DNA of 64,000 bases from positions 186,001 to 250,000 of the forward strand of contig NVWV01000006.1 in NCBI GenBank assembly GCA_002746305.1. Direction: 5' to 3'. Shown here one piece after another: positions 7,909-16,383 of the stretch (positions within the stretch are counted from its first letter, which is position 1; the number at the start of each line of letters is the position of its first letter). Position numbers and translations under genes: made by a program. The notes beneath the pieces were generated by a model, which made no database searches, was not told the origin of the DNA, and saw only the letters and a program-made list of their open reading frames with translations. Source of the stretch: Bacteroidota bacterium (GTDB lineage: Bacteria > Bacteroidota > Bacteroidia > NS11-12g > UBA9320).

Positions 7909-10224
7909 ATGTACACCCGATTATCATTTTTCCTTTTAATACTGGTTATTTCAAATAGTGCACTACAAGCACAAACTGGAACCATTTCTGGCACTGTATT
8001 AACAGATGAAATACCGACAGAATATGTTACTCTATCAATTTCGGGAACATCATTGGGAACTATCACCAATACTAAGGGCACATACAGAATACCTAATGTT
8101 CCTTTTGGCGAGTATGAAATTACCGCCTCGTATGTAGGTTACAAACCTGTCACTAAGCATTTTCATCTAACTGAACACAAACCCATAAATAACGTTTTAT
8201 TTTCTCTTACTGAAAAAACTTTGGATCTAGATGCCGTAGTGGTAACAGGAACAAAGACATTTAAACGAAAGACCAATTCCCCAATTATTGTCAATGTCCT
8301 CAATAGTCAGACCCTTGACAATGTACAAGCATGCAATCTATCTGAAGGACTAAAGTTCCAACCAGGACTACGTGTAGAAACCAATTGCCAAACCTGCAAC
8401 TACACTCAACTTAGAATGAATGGATTAACTGGTGGTTATTCTCAAATTTTAATTAATGGTCGTCCTATTTTTAGCCCTTTAACTGGTTTATATGGCCTAG
8501 AACAGATTCCTGTAAATATGATTGAACGAATTGAGGTAATTCGTGGCGGGGGATCTTCTTTATACGGTTCTAGTGCTGTTGGGGGTACTGTAAATGTTAT
8601 TACTAAAATACCACGGAAGAACAGCTACCAATTGAGCCATACCTATCAAAACATCAATGGACAAACAAACGACAATCAGACCATGGGTAATGCTACCATT
8701 ATTTCTAAAGATAGAACCTCAGGCATTTCTTTTTTTCTAAACAAACGAGAGCGTGGGCTATATGATCACAACGGTGATAATTTTTCTGAAATCCCAATGC
8801 TTGAGAATACTTCCATCGGAGCAAACTTCTTTTTCTTACCCAAAGAGAATCAAAAGCTTGAATTCAGTATTAGTAACTTGAACGAGTTTCGCTATGGAGG
8901 TGAAATGGTAGACAAGCCATCCTATCTAGCTCTACAATCGGAAGAACGCACTCATAACGTGTGGATGGGCAGTGCAGACTATCAAATTAATTTCAAGAAC
9001 AATAATACTACTTTCATATCGTATCTAGCTTGGCAACAGACCTTGAGAAAGCATTATACCGGTATTGTACCGGATAGTGGGACTGAACTTCAAAACCATT
9101 TGGAAAACCCTCCGTACGGTAACTCAAAAGTACAGACACTTAATGGAGGAATTCAGATAAACCATAAGCTACACAATTTTATCAAGGGGACTAATACTTT
9201 GACCTTTGGTCTCGAGTATGTAATAGATGATGTATTCGATGTTATCCCTGCTTATAACTTTAAAGTAGATCAAACAACAAAGGATCTTGGGACTTTCATT
9301 CAGAGTGATTGGGCAATTGTGCCTCAAATCACCTTATTAACTGGTGTTCGAATGGACAAACATAATCTCGTGAACCCACTCGTATTCAGTCCAAGAACAT
9401 CATTACTATATAAACTGAGAGACTTTACACAGATCCGAATCAACTACGGTGCGGGTTTTAGAGCTCCTCAAGCCTTTGATTCTGACCTGCACATTGCCTT
9501 TGCTGGAGGTGGGGTTTCTCGCATTTCTCTTTCTCCTGACTTAACACCTGAAAAATCACAGAGCTTAAGTACTTCTATCAATTTTGATAGACCTGGCGAA
9601 CACTTCATTGCTGGATTTACATTGGAAGGATTTTATACGCGACTGAATGAAGCTTTCTACTTAGAGCCTGTTGGTCAAGATGGGTTTGGACAGCTATTCC
9701 AAAAGCGAAACGGACAAGGAGCTACAGTACAAGGAGTAACCTTAGAAGCTAGAGCAAACTACGACCGTAAAATTCAATTGGAAAGTGGATTCACATTGCA
9801 AACGAGCGAATTTGATGAGACCGTATCTTACATTGACGGTTTGGAAGGCATTCAACAATTTGTGCGAACACCCAATCAATATGGTTTTGCAACATTGAGC
9901 ATCACGCCCAACCCTAAAATAAGTGCAAACCTCAACTACGTCTATACTGGAACTATGAAAGTCCCTCACTTTGCTGGAGCTCCAAACCAAACTATAGATG
10001 AGATAATAAACTCAAATCCTTTCTCTGAGCTGAGTGCCAAATTTGCCTATACCATTGCCCTACAAGAAGTAAGCTCCAACATAGAATTGTATGCAGGAGT
10101 AAAAAACATACTCAATGCCTACCAAAACCAATTTGACGTAGGTAAAAACAGAGACAGCAATTTCGTGTATGGACCTTCCCAACCCAGAACCATATATTTT
10201 GGGATTAAGTTAAAGTCTAAATAA
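7909..10224 (+). CDS. TonB-dependent outer membrane receptor, probably metal or metallophore uptake
   Basis: A 771-residue receptor with a signal peptide ending at ALQAQ (about residue 22). A carboxypeptidase-like regulatory domain (about 24-105, GTISGTVLTDEIPTEYVTL) is followed by a plug domain (about 115-225; LSEGLKFQPGLRVETNCQTC, then RIEVIRGGGSSLYGSSAVGG). A 22-strand-type barrel ends in IYFGIKLKSK. The plug has a CxxC pair (NCQTCNY) that is common in receptors of this group. Position opposite a DtxR/MntR regulator and the operator in its promoter imply control by iron or manganese. No inner-membrane transporter (MntH, FeoB, ABC) is adjacent, so the substrate is inferred only. Confidence 0.9.
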   Translation: MYTRLSFFLLILVISNSALQAQTGTISGTVLTDEIPTEYVTLSISGTSLGTITNTKGTYRIPNVPFGEYEITASYVGYKPVTKHFHLTEHKPINNVLFSLTEKTLDLDAVVVTGTKTFKRKTNSPIIVNVLNSQTLDNVQACNLSEGLKFQPGLRVETNCQTCNYTQLRMNGLTGGYSQILINGRPIFSPLTGLYGLEQIPVNMIERIEVIRGGGSSLYGSSAVGGTVNVITKIPRKNSYQLSHTYQNINGQTNDNQTMGNATIISKDRTSGISFFLNKRERGLYDHNGDNFSEIPMLENTSIGANFFFLPKENQKLEFSISNLNEFRYGGEMVDKPSYLALQSEERTHNVWMGSADYQINFKNNNTTFISYLAWQQTLRKHYTGIVPDSGTELQNHLENPPYGNSKVQTLNGGIQINHKLHNFIKGTNTLTFGLEYVIDDVFDVIPAYNFKVDQTTKDLGTFIQSDWAIVPQITLLTGVRMDKHNLVNPLVFSPRTSLLYKLRDFTQIRINYGAGFRAPQAFDSDLHIAFAGGGVSRISLSPDLTPEKSQSLSTSINFDRPGEHFIAGFTLEGFYTRLNEAFYLEPVGQDGFGQLFQKRNGQGATVQGVTLEARANYDRKIQLESGFTLQTSEFDETVSYIDGLEGIQQFVRTPNQYGFATLSITPNPKISANLNYVYTGTMKVPHFAGAPNQTIDEIINSNPFSELSAKFAYTIALQEVSSNIELYAGVKNILNAYQNQFDVGKNRDSNFVYGPSQPRTIYFGIKLKSK

Positions 10225-10235
10225 CACTTTTCTCA

Positions 10236-10252
10236 AGAGCTAAAGAAGCTCT
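10236..10252 (+). terminator. Possible weak terminator after the TonB receptor
   Basis: AGAGCT and AGCTCT pair around AAAGA. A run of nine T residues follows, but only after 10 further nt, so termination here is doubtful. Confidence 0.3.
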
Positions 10253-10329
10253 AAATACACTCTTTTTTTTTGATTTTTGTCAATCAAAATGATCTCTTTC
10301 GTTGTTTACTTTGTAGTAAGCTTTCGTAC

Positions 10330-11586
10330 ATGAAAAATAGACCTAAAGTAGTTATAATAGGTGCAGGTTTTGGAGGAATTAGCATCGCCAAAAAATTGTC
10401 CAAGGAAAACGTTGACATTATTCTCATTGACCGCAATAATTACCACATGTTTCAACCCCTACTCTACCAAGTAGCAACAGGAGGATTAGAGCCTAGTAAT
10501 ATTGCCTACCCAGTAAGAAGAGTTTTTAGGGATAGAAAAAATGTCAAGTTTAGAATGGCAGAGGTCATTAATGTTAACACTTCAGACAAAGTGGTAAACA
10601 CAAACCTCTTCCCAATAGAATATGACTACTTAATTATTGCCACAGGTAGTAAAAATAACTTCTTCAATTTTGATCCTATCAGCGATCATTTCCATTCTTT
10701 AAAAACCGTAACAGACGCATTGGACATCAGAAATACTCTAATGCAAAATCTGGAAAAGCTGAACAATGTCTCAGATGAGACTACCAAGGATGCTTTATTG
10801 AATATTTCCATTATAGGTGCTGGGCCCGCAGGTGTGGAGATTGCTGGTGCATTGGCTGAAATGAGAAAGAAGGTTCTTCCACGAGATTTTCCAGAGTTTG
10901 ATTTTAATAAAATGAACATCTACCTTTTTGAAGGTGGAGACCGAGTACTGGCTAATATGTCCCAGGAGTCTTCGGATGTGAGTTTGAAATATTTAACCCA
11001 ACTTGGAGTAGACGTAAAATTAAATGCACTTGTTAAGGACTTTGATGGAAATACCATAGAGTTAGCAGATGGCACTACATATAAATCAAGTACCGCTATC
11101 TGGACCGCTGGAGTAAAAGCTGCACCCATTGGAGGAATTGCACCAAAATATATAGCTAAAGCAGATCGTATTCTAGTAAATGAGTACAACCAATTGCTGA
11201 ATAACCCAGACGTTTTTGCCATAGGCGATGTTGCAGTACATGTAAACGATGCCGATCCACAAGGGCTTCCTATGCTTGCTCAAGTAGCTATTCAGCAAGG
11301 AGAGCATTTAGCCAAGAATATAGCTAGGCTGTGTAGTCAAAAAGAAATGATTCCTTTCGATTACAATGACAAAGGTATTATGGCAACTACAGGTAGAAAT
11401 AAAGCTGTTGTCGATTTACCCCGAATTAAGTTTCAAGGTGTGTTTGCGTGGTTTGTTTGGATGTTTATCCATTTGATGTCTTTAGTAGGTTTTAGAAATA
11501 AATTAATCACCTTCATTGACTGGACTCAGAATTACTTCAACTACGATCGACCACTGGGTGCTATCATTCGTAAATACGGAAAGTAG
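10330..11586 (+). CDS. ndh: Type II NADH:quinone oxidoreductase-like FAD protein
   Basis: A 418-residue two-dinucleotide-binding-domain flavoprotein. The first Rossmann motif IIGAGFGGISIAKKL (about residues 8-22) binds FAD. The second, IIGAGPAGVEIAGALAEM (about 161-178), binds NAD(P)H. The family blocks NYHMFQPLLYQVATGGLEPSNIAYPVR, IATGSKNNFF, AIWTAGVKAAPI and VFAIGDVA all fit NDH-2. The C-terminal amphipathic region (WFVWMFIHLMSLVGFRNKLITFIDW) is the usual membrane-binding part. It would pass electrons from NADH to menaquinone without proton pumping. An in-frame ATG 60 nt upstream exists (10270), but the Rossmann fold begins just after 10330, so the shorter start is chosen. Confidence 0.88.
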   Translation: MKNRPKVVIIGAGFGGISIAKKLSKENVDIILIDRNNYHMFQPLLYQVATGGLEPSNIAYPVRRVFRDRKNVKFRMAEVINVNTSDKVVNTNLFPIEYDYLIIATGSKNNFFNFDPISDHFHSLKTVTDALDIRNTLMQNLEKLNNVSDETTKDALLNISIIGAGPAGVEIAGALAEMRKKVLPRDFPEFDFNKMNIYLFEGGDRVLANMSQESSDVSLKYLTQLGVDVKLNALVKDFDGNTIELADGTTYKSSTAIWTAGVKAAPIGGIAPKYIAKADRILVNEYNQLLNNPDVFAIGDVAVHVNDADPQGLPMLAQVAIQQGEHLAKNIARLCSQKEMIPFDYNDKGIMATTGRNKAVVDLPRIKFQGVFAWFVWMFIHLMSLVGFRNKLITFIDWTQNYFNYDRPLGAIIRKYGK

Positions 11587-11590
11587 TCTA

Positions 11591-11765
11591 GACTCAGAGC
11601 GAAGCGTGGAGTCTCCGTTAAATCTACAATACGAACCGTCATTCCAAAGCTAGCCTTTGAAATCTCAAAATACAATGACCAATAAATAGTGGGAAACAAG
11701 AGTTTGGAATCCAGACTTCTTCTAACTAAGCAATCTTTACAATTCGCTCTTTGGAATCTTAAAAG
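11591..11765. repeat. Repeat copy A upstream of the GIY-YIG gene
   Basis: About 175 nt that recur, with one ~45-nt insertion, downstream of the GIY-YIG gene (12312-12534). It opens with a 23-nt hairpin element (GACTC...GAGTC, 11591-11613). It also contains degenerate subunits of the type CTTTGGAATCYYAAAATA. Not coding. Confidence 0.85.
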
Positions 11766-11992
11766 TTAGTCGCAATTATTAAAAGAAATGAGGTCTTTAA
11801 AATCCTTAAAATGACCTAGCCGTATTCATAAATCTATAGAACTCCTTGGAATGGTCTGTTTCAGATTCTTTGTGCAATAGTTACAAGGAATCTCCTCTTT
11901 TCAAGATTCCAAGTGTTCCACTTGGAATGACGATTACCTCTTCTTTTACAAAGTGGATACTTCGCTTTGCTCTGTATCTGATTCTGAAATTC
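11766..11992. other. Non-coding remainder of the repeat island
   Basis: No credible reading frame. It holds short scattered pieces of GGAATC-type repeats, a small hairpin near 11910-11926 (CCAAGTGTTCCACTTGG), and an inverted copy of the 23-nt hairpin at 11956-11978 just before the GIY-YIG promoter. Confidence 0.6.
11956..11978 (-). repeat. Inverted copy of the 23-nt hairpin element
   Basis: Read on the minus strand it begins GATACAGAGC and ends GTATC, aligning with the 11591 and 12312 copies without gaps. Two stem pairs differ in a compensated way (C-G to T-A and T-A to A-T), which suggests the hairpin is maintained. Confidence 0.6.
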
Positions 11993-12000
11993 TATATTTG
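11966..12000 (+). promoter_or_regulatory. Candidate promoter of the GIY-YIG gene
   Basis: TTTG (11966-11969), a 23-nt spacer and TATATTTG (11993-12000). The -7 box ends 4 nt before the ATG, so a transcript from here would be nearly leaderless. Confidence 0.4.
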
Positions 12001-12004
12001 ACCT

Positions 12005-12313
12005 ATGAGAAAAGGCGGCTATGTCTACATACTTACAAATAAGTACAATCGTGTGCTTTATGTTGGAGTTACGGCTTCCTTACTCAAACGTATACCAGAA
12101 CACATCTCAAAAATTCATCCCGAAAGTTTCACTGCCAAATACAACGTAAACAAACTTGTCTATTTTGAATGGTTGGATAATATAGAATCTGCTATCAAAC
12201 GAGAAAAGTACTTTAAAGGAAAAAGTCGTCAATTCAAAATAGATGCAATTGAAAAACTAAATTCCGAATGGGATGATTTATTTGTAAAAAGAAAAAACCT
12301 CAAGTTACTCTGA
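12005..12313 (+). CDS. GIY-YIG nuclease-domain protein
   Basis: A 102-residue single-domain protein. The GIY and YIG strands appear as GYVYILTN (5-12) and LYVGVT (19-24). The helix with the usual conserved Arg is LLKRIPEH, and the C-terminal part IKREKYFKGKSRQFKIDAIEKLNSEWDDLF matches the small standalone UvrC-like GIY-YIG family common in this phylum. These are presumed endonucleases of unknown role. The gene is bracketed by copies of a ~200-nt repeat, and its TGA stop (12311-12313) overlaps the first bases of the downstream copy. This layout suggests gene and repeat move or persist together. Confidence 0.85.
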   Translation: MRKGGYVYILTNKYNRVLYVGVTASLLKRIPEHISKIHPESFTAKYNVNKLVYFEWLDNIESAIKREKYFKGKSRQFKIDAIEKLNSEWDDLFVKRKNLKLL

Positions 12314-12534
12314 CTCAGAGCGAAGCGTGGAGTCTCCGTTAAATCTACAATACGAAACGTCATTCCAAAGCTAGCCTTTGGAATCCAAAGACATAGTCTT
12401 ACTATTAATAGGAATTGGGGCCTTTGGAATCCCAAAATACAATGAGCATTAAATAGTAGGAAACAAGAGTTTGGAATCCAAAGACTTCTTCTAACTAAGC
12501 AATCATAACAATTCGCTCTTTGGAATCTTAAAAT
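12312..12534. repeat. Repeat copy B downstream of the GIY-YIG gene
   Basis: Direct repeat of 11591-11765, with about 45 nt inserted near 12382-12428. It begins with the 23-nt hairpin (12312-12334), identical to the upstream copy. A third degenerate CTTTGGAATC subunit lies near 12518-12555 and abuts the cation-efflux remnant. Confidence 0.85.
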
Positions 12535-12541
12535 ATAATGA

Positions 12542-12727
12542 GCAACAAATAGCAGAAAACTCACCACACATGCTAGACTCATCAACATAGAAACCTTTGA
12601 CGAAATTATCACAGCTAAAGAGCAAATGAAGAAGATCATCGGACAATATAATTTCCAGCACTATACCATGGAAACAGAATTGGACAATGAAACATGTGGG
12701 ATTTGCAAGAAGAGTCACGTTTCTTAG
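12542..12727 (+). pseudogene. Possible remnant of a cation diffusion facilitator (CDF) gene, C-terminal end only
   Basis: From about 12542 a frame with no start codon reads LTTHARLINIETFDEIITAK, EQMKKIIGQYNFQHYTMETE, then LDNETCGICKKSHVS and a TAG at 12725-12727. The pattern (THA.L.I at the start, helix, FQHYT.E.E, then C) resembles the cytoplasmic dimerisation domain at the end of CDF zinc/cobalt exporters. Two stop codons (12536 and 12539) sit right at the junction with the repeat, and the membrane domain is absent. It looks like a gene whose 5' part was replaced by the repeat island. The family assignment is by eye and moderate. Confidence 0.45.
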
Positions 12728-12758
12728 TTACCAATAAGTTTTTATTTTCGTAGGACCT

Positions 12759-13319
12759 ATGATTAACACTTGGCAGTTTAACGCTTTCGATAAAATCTTT
12801 AAAATACTATTTTACTATGCTTGTTTTTGGATAATAGGGATTTCTGGATACATAATTGTTCTTAGAAGGCTTCTTTTTAACTCCATCCTAACATTGCACG
12901 ATTTGGCAGAGTTTTTTGCAACAATGGTCCTTGCCTTATTACCCATTTTTCTCTTCTTTGCCATTCCTCCGCTCATTTCACTAATCCGCAAAAAGGAGGT
13001 GAAAGAAATAACCGTAAATCCTGAATTAAAGACCATAAAAGTTACTAAATCAAAAGCAAACACTTCAGAATACGAGCTCTCTCACAGCAATTACAATGTT
13101 TATCCTATGTATATTTTCAACGTATACACTCTGGACAAAGTCGCTATTGGTCGCTCTGGGAATCCCTATTATCCCAACTATGCAACAATAGTCTGTGTAA
13201 TTGGAACTGGAAATGATAAAAGGCTCAAGGAAATGTTCATCCTTTTGGATTCTTTAAATGTTGCTTATGGACTAAATCCACGAAAACAAAACTTTTGGGA
13301 CGTATTACTTCTTAAATAG
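12759..13319 (+). CDS. Hypothetical membrane protein
   Basis: A 186-residue protein I do not recognise. It has two transmembrane helices (about 14-36, ILFYYACFWIIGISGYIIVL, and 50-74, FFATMVLALLPIFLFFAIPPLI). A mainly beta soluble domain follows (KEITVNPELKTIKVTKSKAN onward) and resembles bacterial PH-like domains in its opening. It lies 6 nt before the epimerase gene and may be co-transcribed. Confidence 0.6.
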   Translation: MINTWQFNAFDKIFKILFYYACFWIIGISGYIIVLRRLLFNSILTLHDLAEFFATMVLALLPIFLFFAIPPLISLIRKKEVKEITVNPELKTIKVTKSKANTSEYELSHSNYNVYPMYIFNVYTLDKVAIGRSGNPYYPNYATIVCVIGTGNDKRLKEMFILLDSLNVAYGLNPRKQNFWDVLLLK

Positions 13320-13325
13320 TGTCTT

Positions 13326-14330
13326 ATGAAAATCATAAAAATACTTCTTCTGGGTGGAACCAATTTTATTGGTAGAAACTTAATCGAACAACTACTTCTG
13401 AACAAAGGATACGAACTTACCATGTTCAATCGTGGAATCACAAATGCAGACTTATTCCCAGAAGTGAATCGTATCCAAGGCAACAGAGAATCAGACGACA
13501 TTAGTCAGATACTAAACACAGAATGGGACTACATTATTGACCTCTCCTGTTACTTCCCAGGAAGCCTAAACCAAATTGTATCTAACCTTAAACATCCACC
13601 AAAGAAATATATTTTTATATCTACCTGTTCAGTATACGATAATGAACAATGTACAGAAATTCTGAGAGAAGAAACGACTCCAATACTTAAATGCACAGAG
13701 GCTCAGAAGACTGATGAGAGTATGAATACTTACGGCAATAGAAAGGCAGAATGCGAACGTGTTTTGAGTCGATCATCATTCAACTATACTATCTTCAGAC
13801 CTGCACTGGTCTATGGGAAGTATGACTCTTCGGATAGATTATATTACTGGTTACACCAAGTAAAAAACAAAGCCACTCTCCTACTTCCAGAATCAGGAGA
13901 ACGCTACTTTTCTACTACCTATGTCCATGACCTTGTAAGGTGTATTATCCAACAGATTTCCCCAAACGAAAGCAGAAGAGTTTTCAATGTGATAACTACT
14001 CCGAAGACTTCCATTTTGCAACTAGTAAATGTCAGCAAAAAACTGTTGCACACGAGACCTGCAACACAAAACATAGATGCCAATTTCCTAAACAAAAACA
14101 ACATTGCTCCATGGATGGATATGCCCTTATGGCTAAATGCCGATTACTTCACATACAGTAATGAGCAAAGTATCAATGAACTAAGCTTTGTGCCTACTTC
14201 ATTTGAAAAAGCCATAGCTGATACCATTGACTATTTTTTACACCTTAACTGGCCAGAACCTAGTTATGGCATTTCTGAAAATCAACGTTTGGATTTACTA
14301 GATAAGATTAGGTCAGAGAATACTGTTTAG
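13326..14330 (+). CDS. NAD-dependent epimerase/dehydratase-like SDR protein
   Basis: A 334-residue extended short-chain dehydrogenase. The nucleotide motif LLGGTNFIGRNL (about 8-19) is the GGTNFIG variant seen in the RNA-binding/isoflavone-reductase-like branch. STCSVYD marks strand 5, and the catalytic pair YGNRK lies near residue 139 (YxxxK). FRPALVYG and the substrate region follow. The reaction is unknown; sugar-nucleotide or related substrates are typical. No sugar-biosynthesis genes adjoin it. Confidence 0.8.
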   Translation: MKIIKILLLGGTNFIGRNLIEQLLLNKGYELTMFNRGITNADLFPEVNRIQGNRESDDISQILNTEWDYIIDLSCYFPGSLNQIVSNLKHPPKKYIFISTCSVYDNEQCTEILREETTPILKCTEAQKTDESMNTYGNRKAECERVLSRSSFNYTIFRPALVYGKYDSSDRLYYWLHQVKNKATLLLPESGERYFSTTYVHDLVRCIIQQISPNESRRVFNVITTPKTSILQLVNVSKKLLHTRPATQNIDANFLNKNNIAPWMDMPLWLNADYFTYSNEQSINELSFVPTSFEKAIADTIDYFLHLNWPEPSYGISENQRLDLLDKIRSENTV

Positions 14331-14362
14331 CCTTTTCAATGATTTCCTATATTTGAAGTCAT

Positions 14363-14734
14363 ATGAAAATTATCTTAGTGCTATTGACAATTGCAATCGT
14401 ATTCACAATCACTGCATGTTCTAACTCAACAGATAAAACTAAGGATTTAGTCGCCGGAGGATTGTATCTATCCAAAAATAAAGATGGAAATTTTGAAGTA
14501 TCCAAAATACTTGCTTTGGATGAATTTGCTGTACACGTCCGTTTGTATTCTGAAGAGTTTACAGAAAAACCGACTGATTTAAATTCTGCGGATTTAAAGT
14601 TCATGATTGGTCATGTTCCTATGGCAAAAGAAGGTTTTTTATTGGGCAAACCAGAACTGTTAAAAATTGAAAACATATCTGAAGATGAGTTGGAAGGCTA
14701 CCGTATGTACCTCAATGCCATGAAAAATCTATAG
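14363..14734 (+). CDS. Hypothetical lipoprotein
   Basis: A 123-residue protein with a lipoprotein signal peptide and lipobox ITACSN (Cys at about residue 19). The mature part has no recognisable family; it includes GGLYLSKNKDGNFEVSKILA and FAVHVRLYSEEF, which suggests a small beta domain. A TATATTTG box at 14348-14355 lies just upstream. It is followed 21 nt later by the SnoaL-like gene. Confidence 0.6.
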   Translation: MKIILVLLTIAIVFTITACSNSTDKTKDLVAGGLYLSKNKDGNFEVSKILALDEFAVHVRLYSEEFTEKPTDLNSADLKFMIGHVPMAKEGFLLGKPELLKIENISEDELEGYRMYLNAMKNL

Positions 14735-14763
14735 CAATGCATCTGTGCGTAGGAAATGAATAC
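14734..14763 (+). repeat. 30-nt microduplication, first copy
   Basis: GCAATGC...GTAGGAAATGAATAC recurs exactly 100 nt downstream at 14834-14863 with 26 of 30 positions identical. This copy covers the start codon of the SnoaL-like gene; the second copy is inside that gene. Confidence 0.7.
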
Positions 14764-15136
14764 TAACCCAGAACAAAACAAACAAAATGCCATTGCCTTT
14801 TACAAAATGGCTTACGAAGGGAACCCTGCAGAAGCAATGCGTTTGTATGTAGGAAATGAATACATCCAACACAATCCTTTGGTGGGCAACGGCAAACAGC
14901 CCTTTATAGACTATTTCGACCGAATGCAAAAAGAGTATCCAGATAAAAGTATCGAGTTTGTACGGGCTATAGCAGAAAGAGACATGGTAGCTCTACATAC
15001 CCATCAAACATGGCCTGGTAATCAAGAGTATGTAACTATGGATTTCTTCCGATTCGACAATGGTAAAATCGTAGAACACTGGGACTCTATACAAGAAATT
15101 CCAGACGAAAACTTAAATGGCAATACAATGTATTAG
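14756..15136 (+). CDS. SnoaL/NTF2-like protein
   Basis: A 126-residue cone-shaped alpha+beta protein of the SnoaL-like (polyketide-cyclase type) group. Typical elements are the N-terminal helix QNAIAFYKMAYEGNPAEAM, then YIQHNP, HTHQTWPG and the end DFFRFDNGKIVEHWDSIQ. Members bind small hydrophobic ligands, and most have no known reaction. It converges on the ECF42 sigma gene with a 4-nt overlap at 15133-15136. This makes a link with the sigma module possible, since such modules often include SnoaL-like or YCII proteins. Confidence 0.8.
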   Translation: MNTNPEQNKQNAIAFYKMAYEGNPAEAMRLYVGNEYIQHNPLVGNGKQPFIDYFDRMQKEYPDKSIEFVRAIAERDMVALHTHQTWPGNQEYVTMDFFRFDNGKIVEHWDSIQEIPDENLNGNTMY

Positions 15137-16377
15137 CACTTCTCCAACTGAGCTTTTAGATACTCCTTTTCTTTCTCTGAAGGATTCATTTGCAAGGCTT
15201 TTTCCAAATAGGATTTAGCTTCTTTTGGCTTATTTAGCTTCAACAAGAATATTCCTTGACTAGCAGGAAGCAAGTGATAATTAACCAAAGAATTATTGGT
15301 CTCTATTGTGTATAGCATCTTTAGCGATTCTTCCATTCCTTCTAACCTACTTTGAATTATAGCCAGGTTTAATTGAATAATAGGATTGGGTTTTAGACTA
15401 TTTAGCAATTGATAGTTCTCATAAATGGCTTTCCAATTTGTCTTTTCAAAACTCTCTGCTATACTGTGTTGTGCAGCAATACTGGCTTCAATGTGATATG
15501 GAGTTAACCTCTTTTCATTCATTGAAGCTTTGAGATATTGCATACCTTTTTGAATGAGATCCTTGCTCCATAGTGACCGATCTTGTTCTTCAAAAATCAC
15601 AATTCCACCTGCATCATCAATGCGGGCATCAAAACGAGATGTATGCAAACACATCAATCCCAATAACGCTTTGATTTCGGGCACATCTGTAAATTTGTTT
15701 TCCAAATACTTGGTAAGTCGGATAGCTTCTAGACAAAAGGCCTTTTGAATGACTGAATCTCCAGAACTAGAATTGTATCCTTCATTAAATAACAAATACA
15801 AGGTAGTGGTTACCGTTTGAAGCCTTGGCAATAACTCCGCTCCAGAAGGAATAGAAAAAGGTGCGTTTGTCTCTCGAAGAATCTTTTTTGCTCGATACAA
15901 TCTCTTGTTAATAGTCGCTTTAGACGACAAAAAAGCATTGGCTACTTCTTGCACGCCAAATCCACATAAGGTCTTCAATGTAAGAGCTATTTGCGACTCT
16001 GCATTAAGTGCAGGATGACAACACGTAAATATCATCCGCAACTGACTGTCCTCTATTTCTTCTTCCATAAACACGGAATCAATTTGAGCTATTTCATCGT
16101 TGGCAAACGAAAGATTCTGATGATGTTCCAAAATCATCTTATTTCGCTTCAACTCATTGAGCACCTTTCTTTTAGATACTTGAATTAACCATGCGGAAGG
16201 ATTGTCTGGAATACCCTCTACAGACCACTTATCCATGGCCGTAATCAGTGCATCCTGAACCATATCTTCGGCCAGCTGCATATGAGCTATCCCAAAAAGT
16301 CGTGTTAAGGTTGCTACTAATTTTCCGTACTCCTTGCGAAAGAGTTCATCCATCAATTGGTCATTCCTCCCGCTCAT
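15133..16377 (-). CDS. ECF42-type RNA polymerase sigma factor with C-terminal TPR extension
   Basis: A 414-residue ECF sigma factor. The N-terminal sigma-2 region contains FRKEYGKLVATLTRLFG and AEDMVQDALITAMDKW. The sigma-4 region has the FTCCHPAL motif and ALTLKTLCGFGVQEVANAFL, hallmarks of the DUF6596/ECF42 group. A long helical TPR-like C-terminal extension (about 190-414) ends in KAKSYLEKALQMNPSEKEKE; in this group the extension takes over the regulatory role of an anti-sigma factor. The gene is last in a four-gene run with YCII/DGPF, DoxX-like and AHSA1 genes, and the YCII gene is 6 nt upstream. The pairing of ECF42 with DGPF proteins is an established genomic association. Confidence 0.92.
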   Translation of the reverse strand: MSGRNDQLMDELFRKEYGKLVATLTRLFGIAHMQLAEDMVQDALITAMDKWSVEGIPDNPSAWLIQVSKRKVLNELKRNKMILEHHQNLSFANDEIAQIDSVFMEEEIEDSQLRMIFTCCHPALNAESQIALTLKTLCGFGVQEVANAFLSSKATINKRLYRAKKILRETNAPFSIPSGAELLPRLQTVTTTLYLLFNEGYNSSSGDSVIQKAFCLEAIRLTKYLENKFTDVPEIKALLGLMCLHTSRFDARIDDAGGIVIFEEQDRSLWSKDLIQKGMQYLKASMNEKRLTPYHIEASIAAQHSIAESFEKTNWKAIYENYQLLNSLKPNPIIQLNLAIIQSRLEGMEESLKMLYTIETNNSLVNYHLLPASQGIFLLKLNKPKEAKSYLEKALQMNPSEKEKEYLKAQLEKC

Positions 16378-16383
16378 GGTTTA

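Noticed and set aside
12229..12639. A long minus-strand open frame through the repeat copy B
   Set aside because: Its translation is made from the repeat units, and it runs antisense to the end of the GIY-YIG gene and the CDF remnant. No start context, no family pattern.
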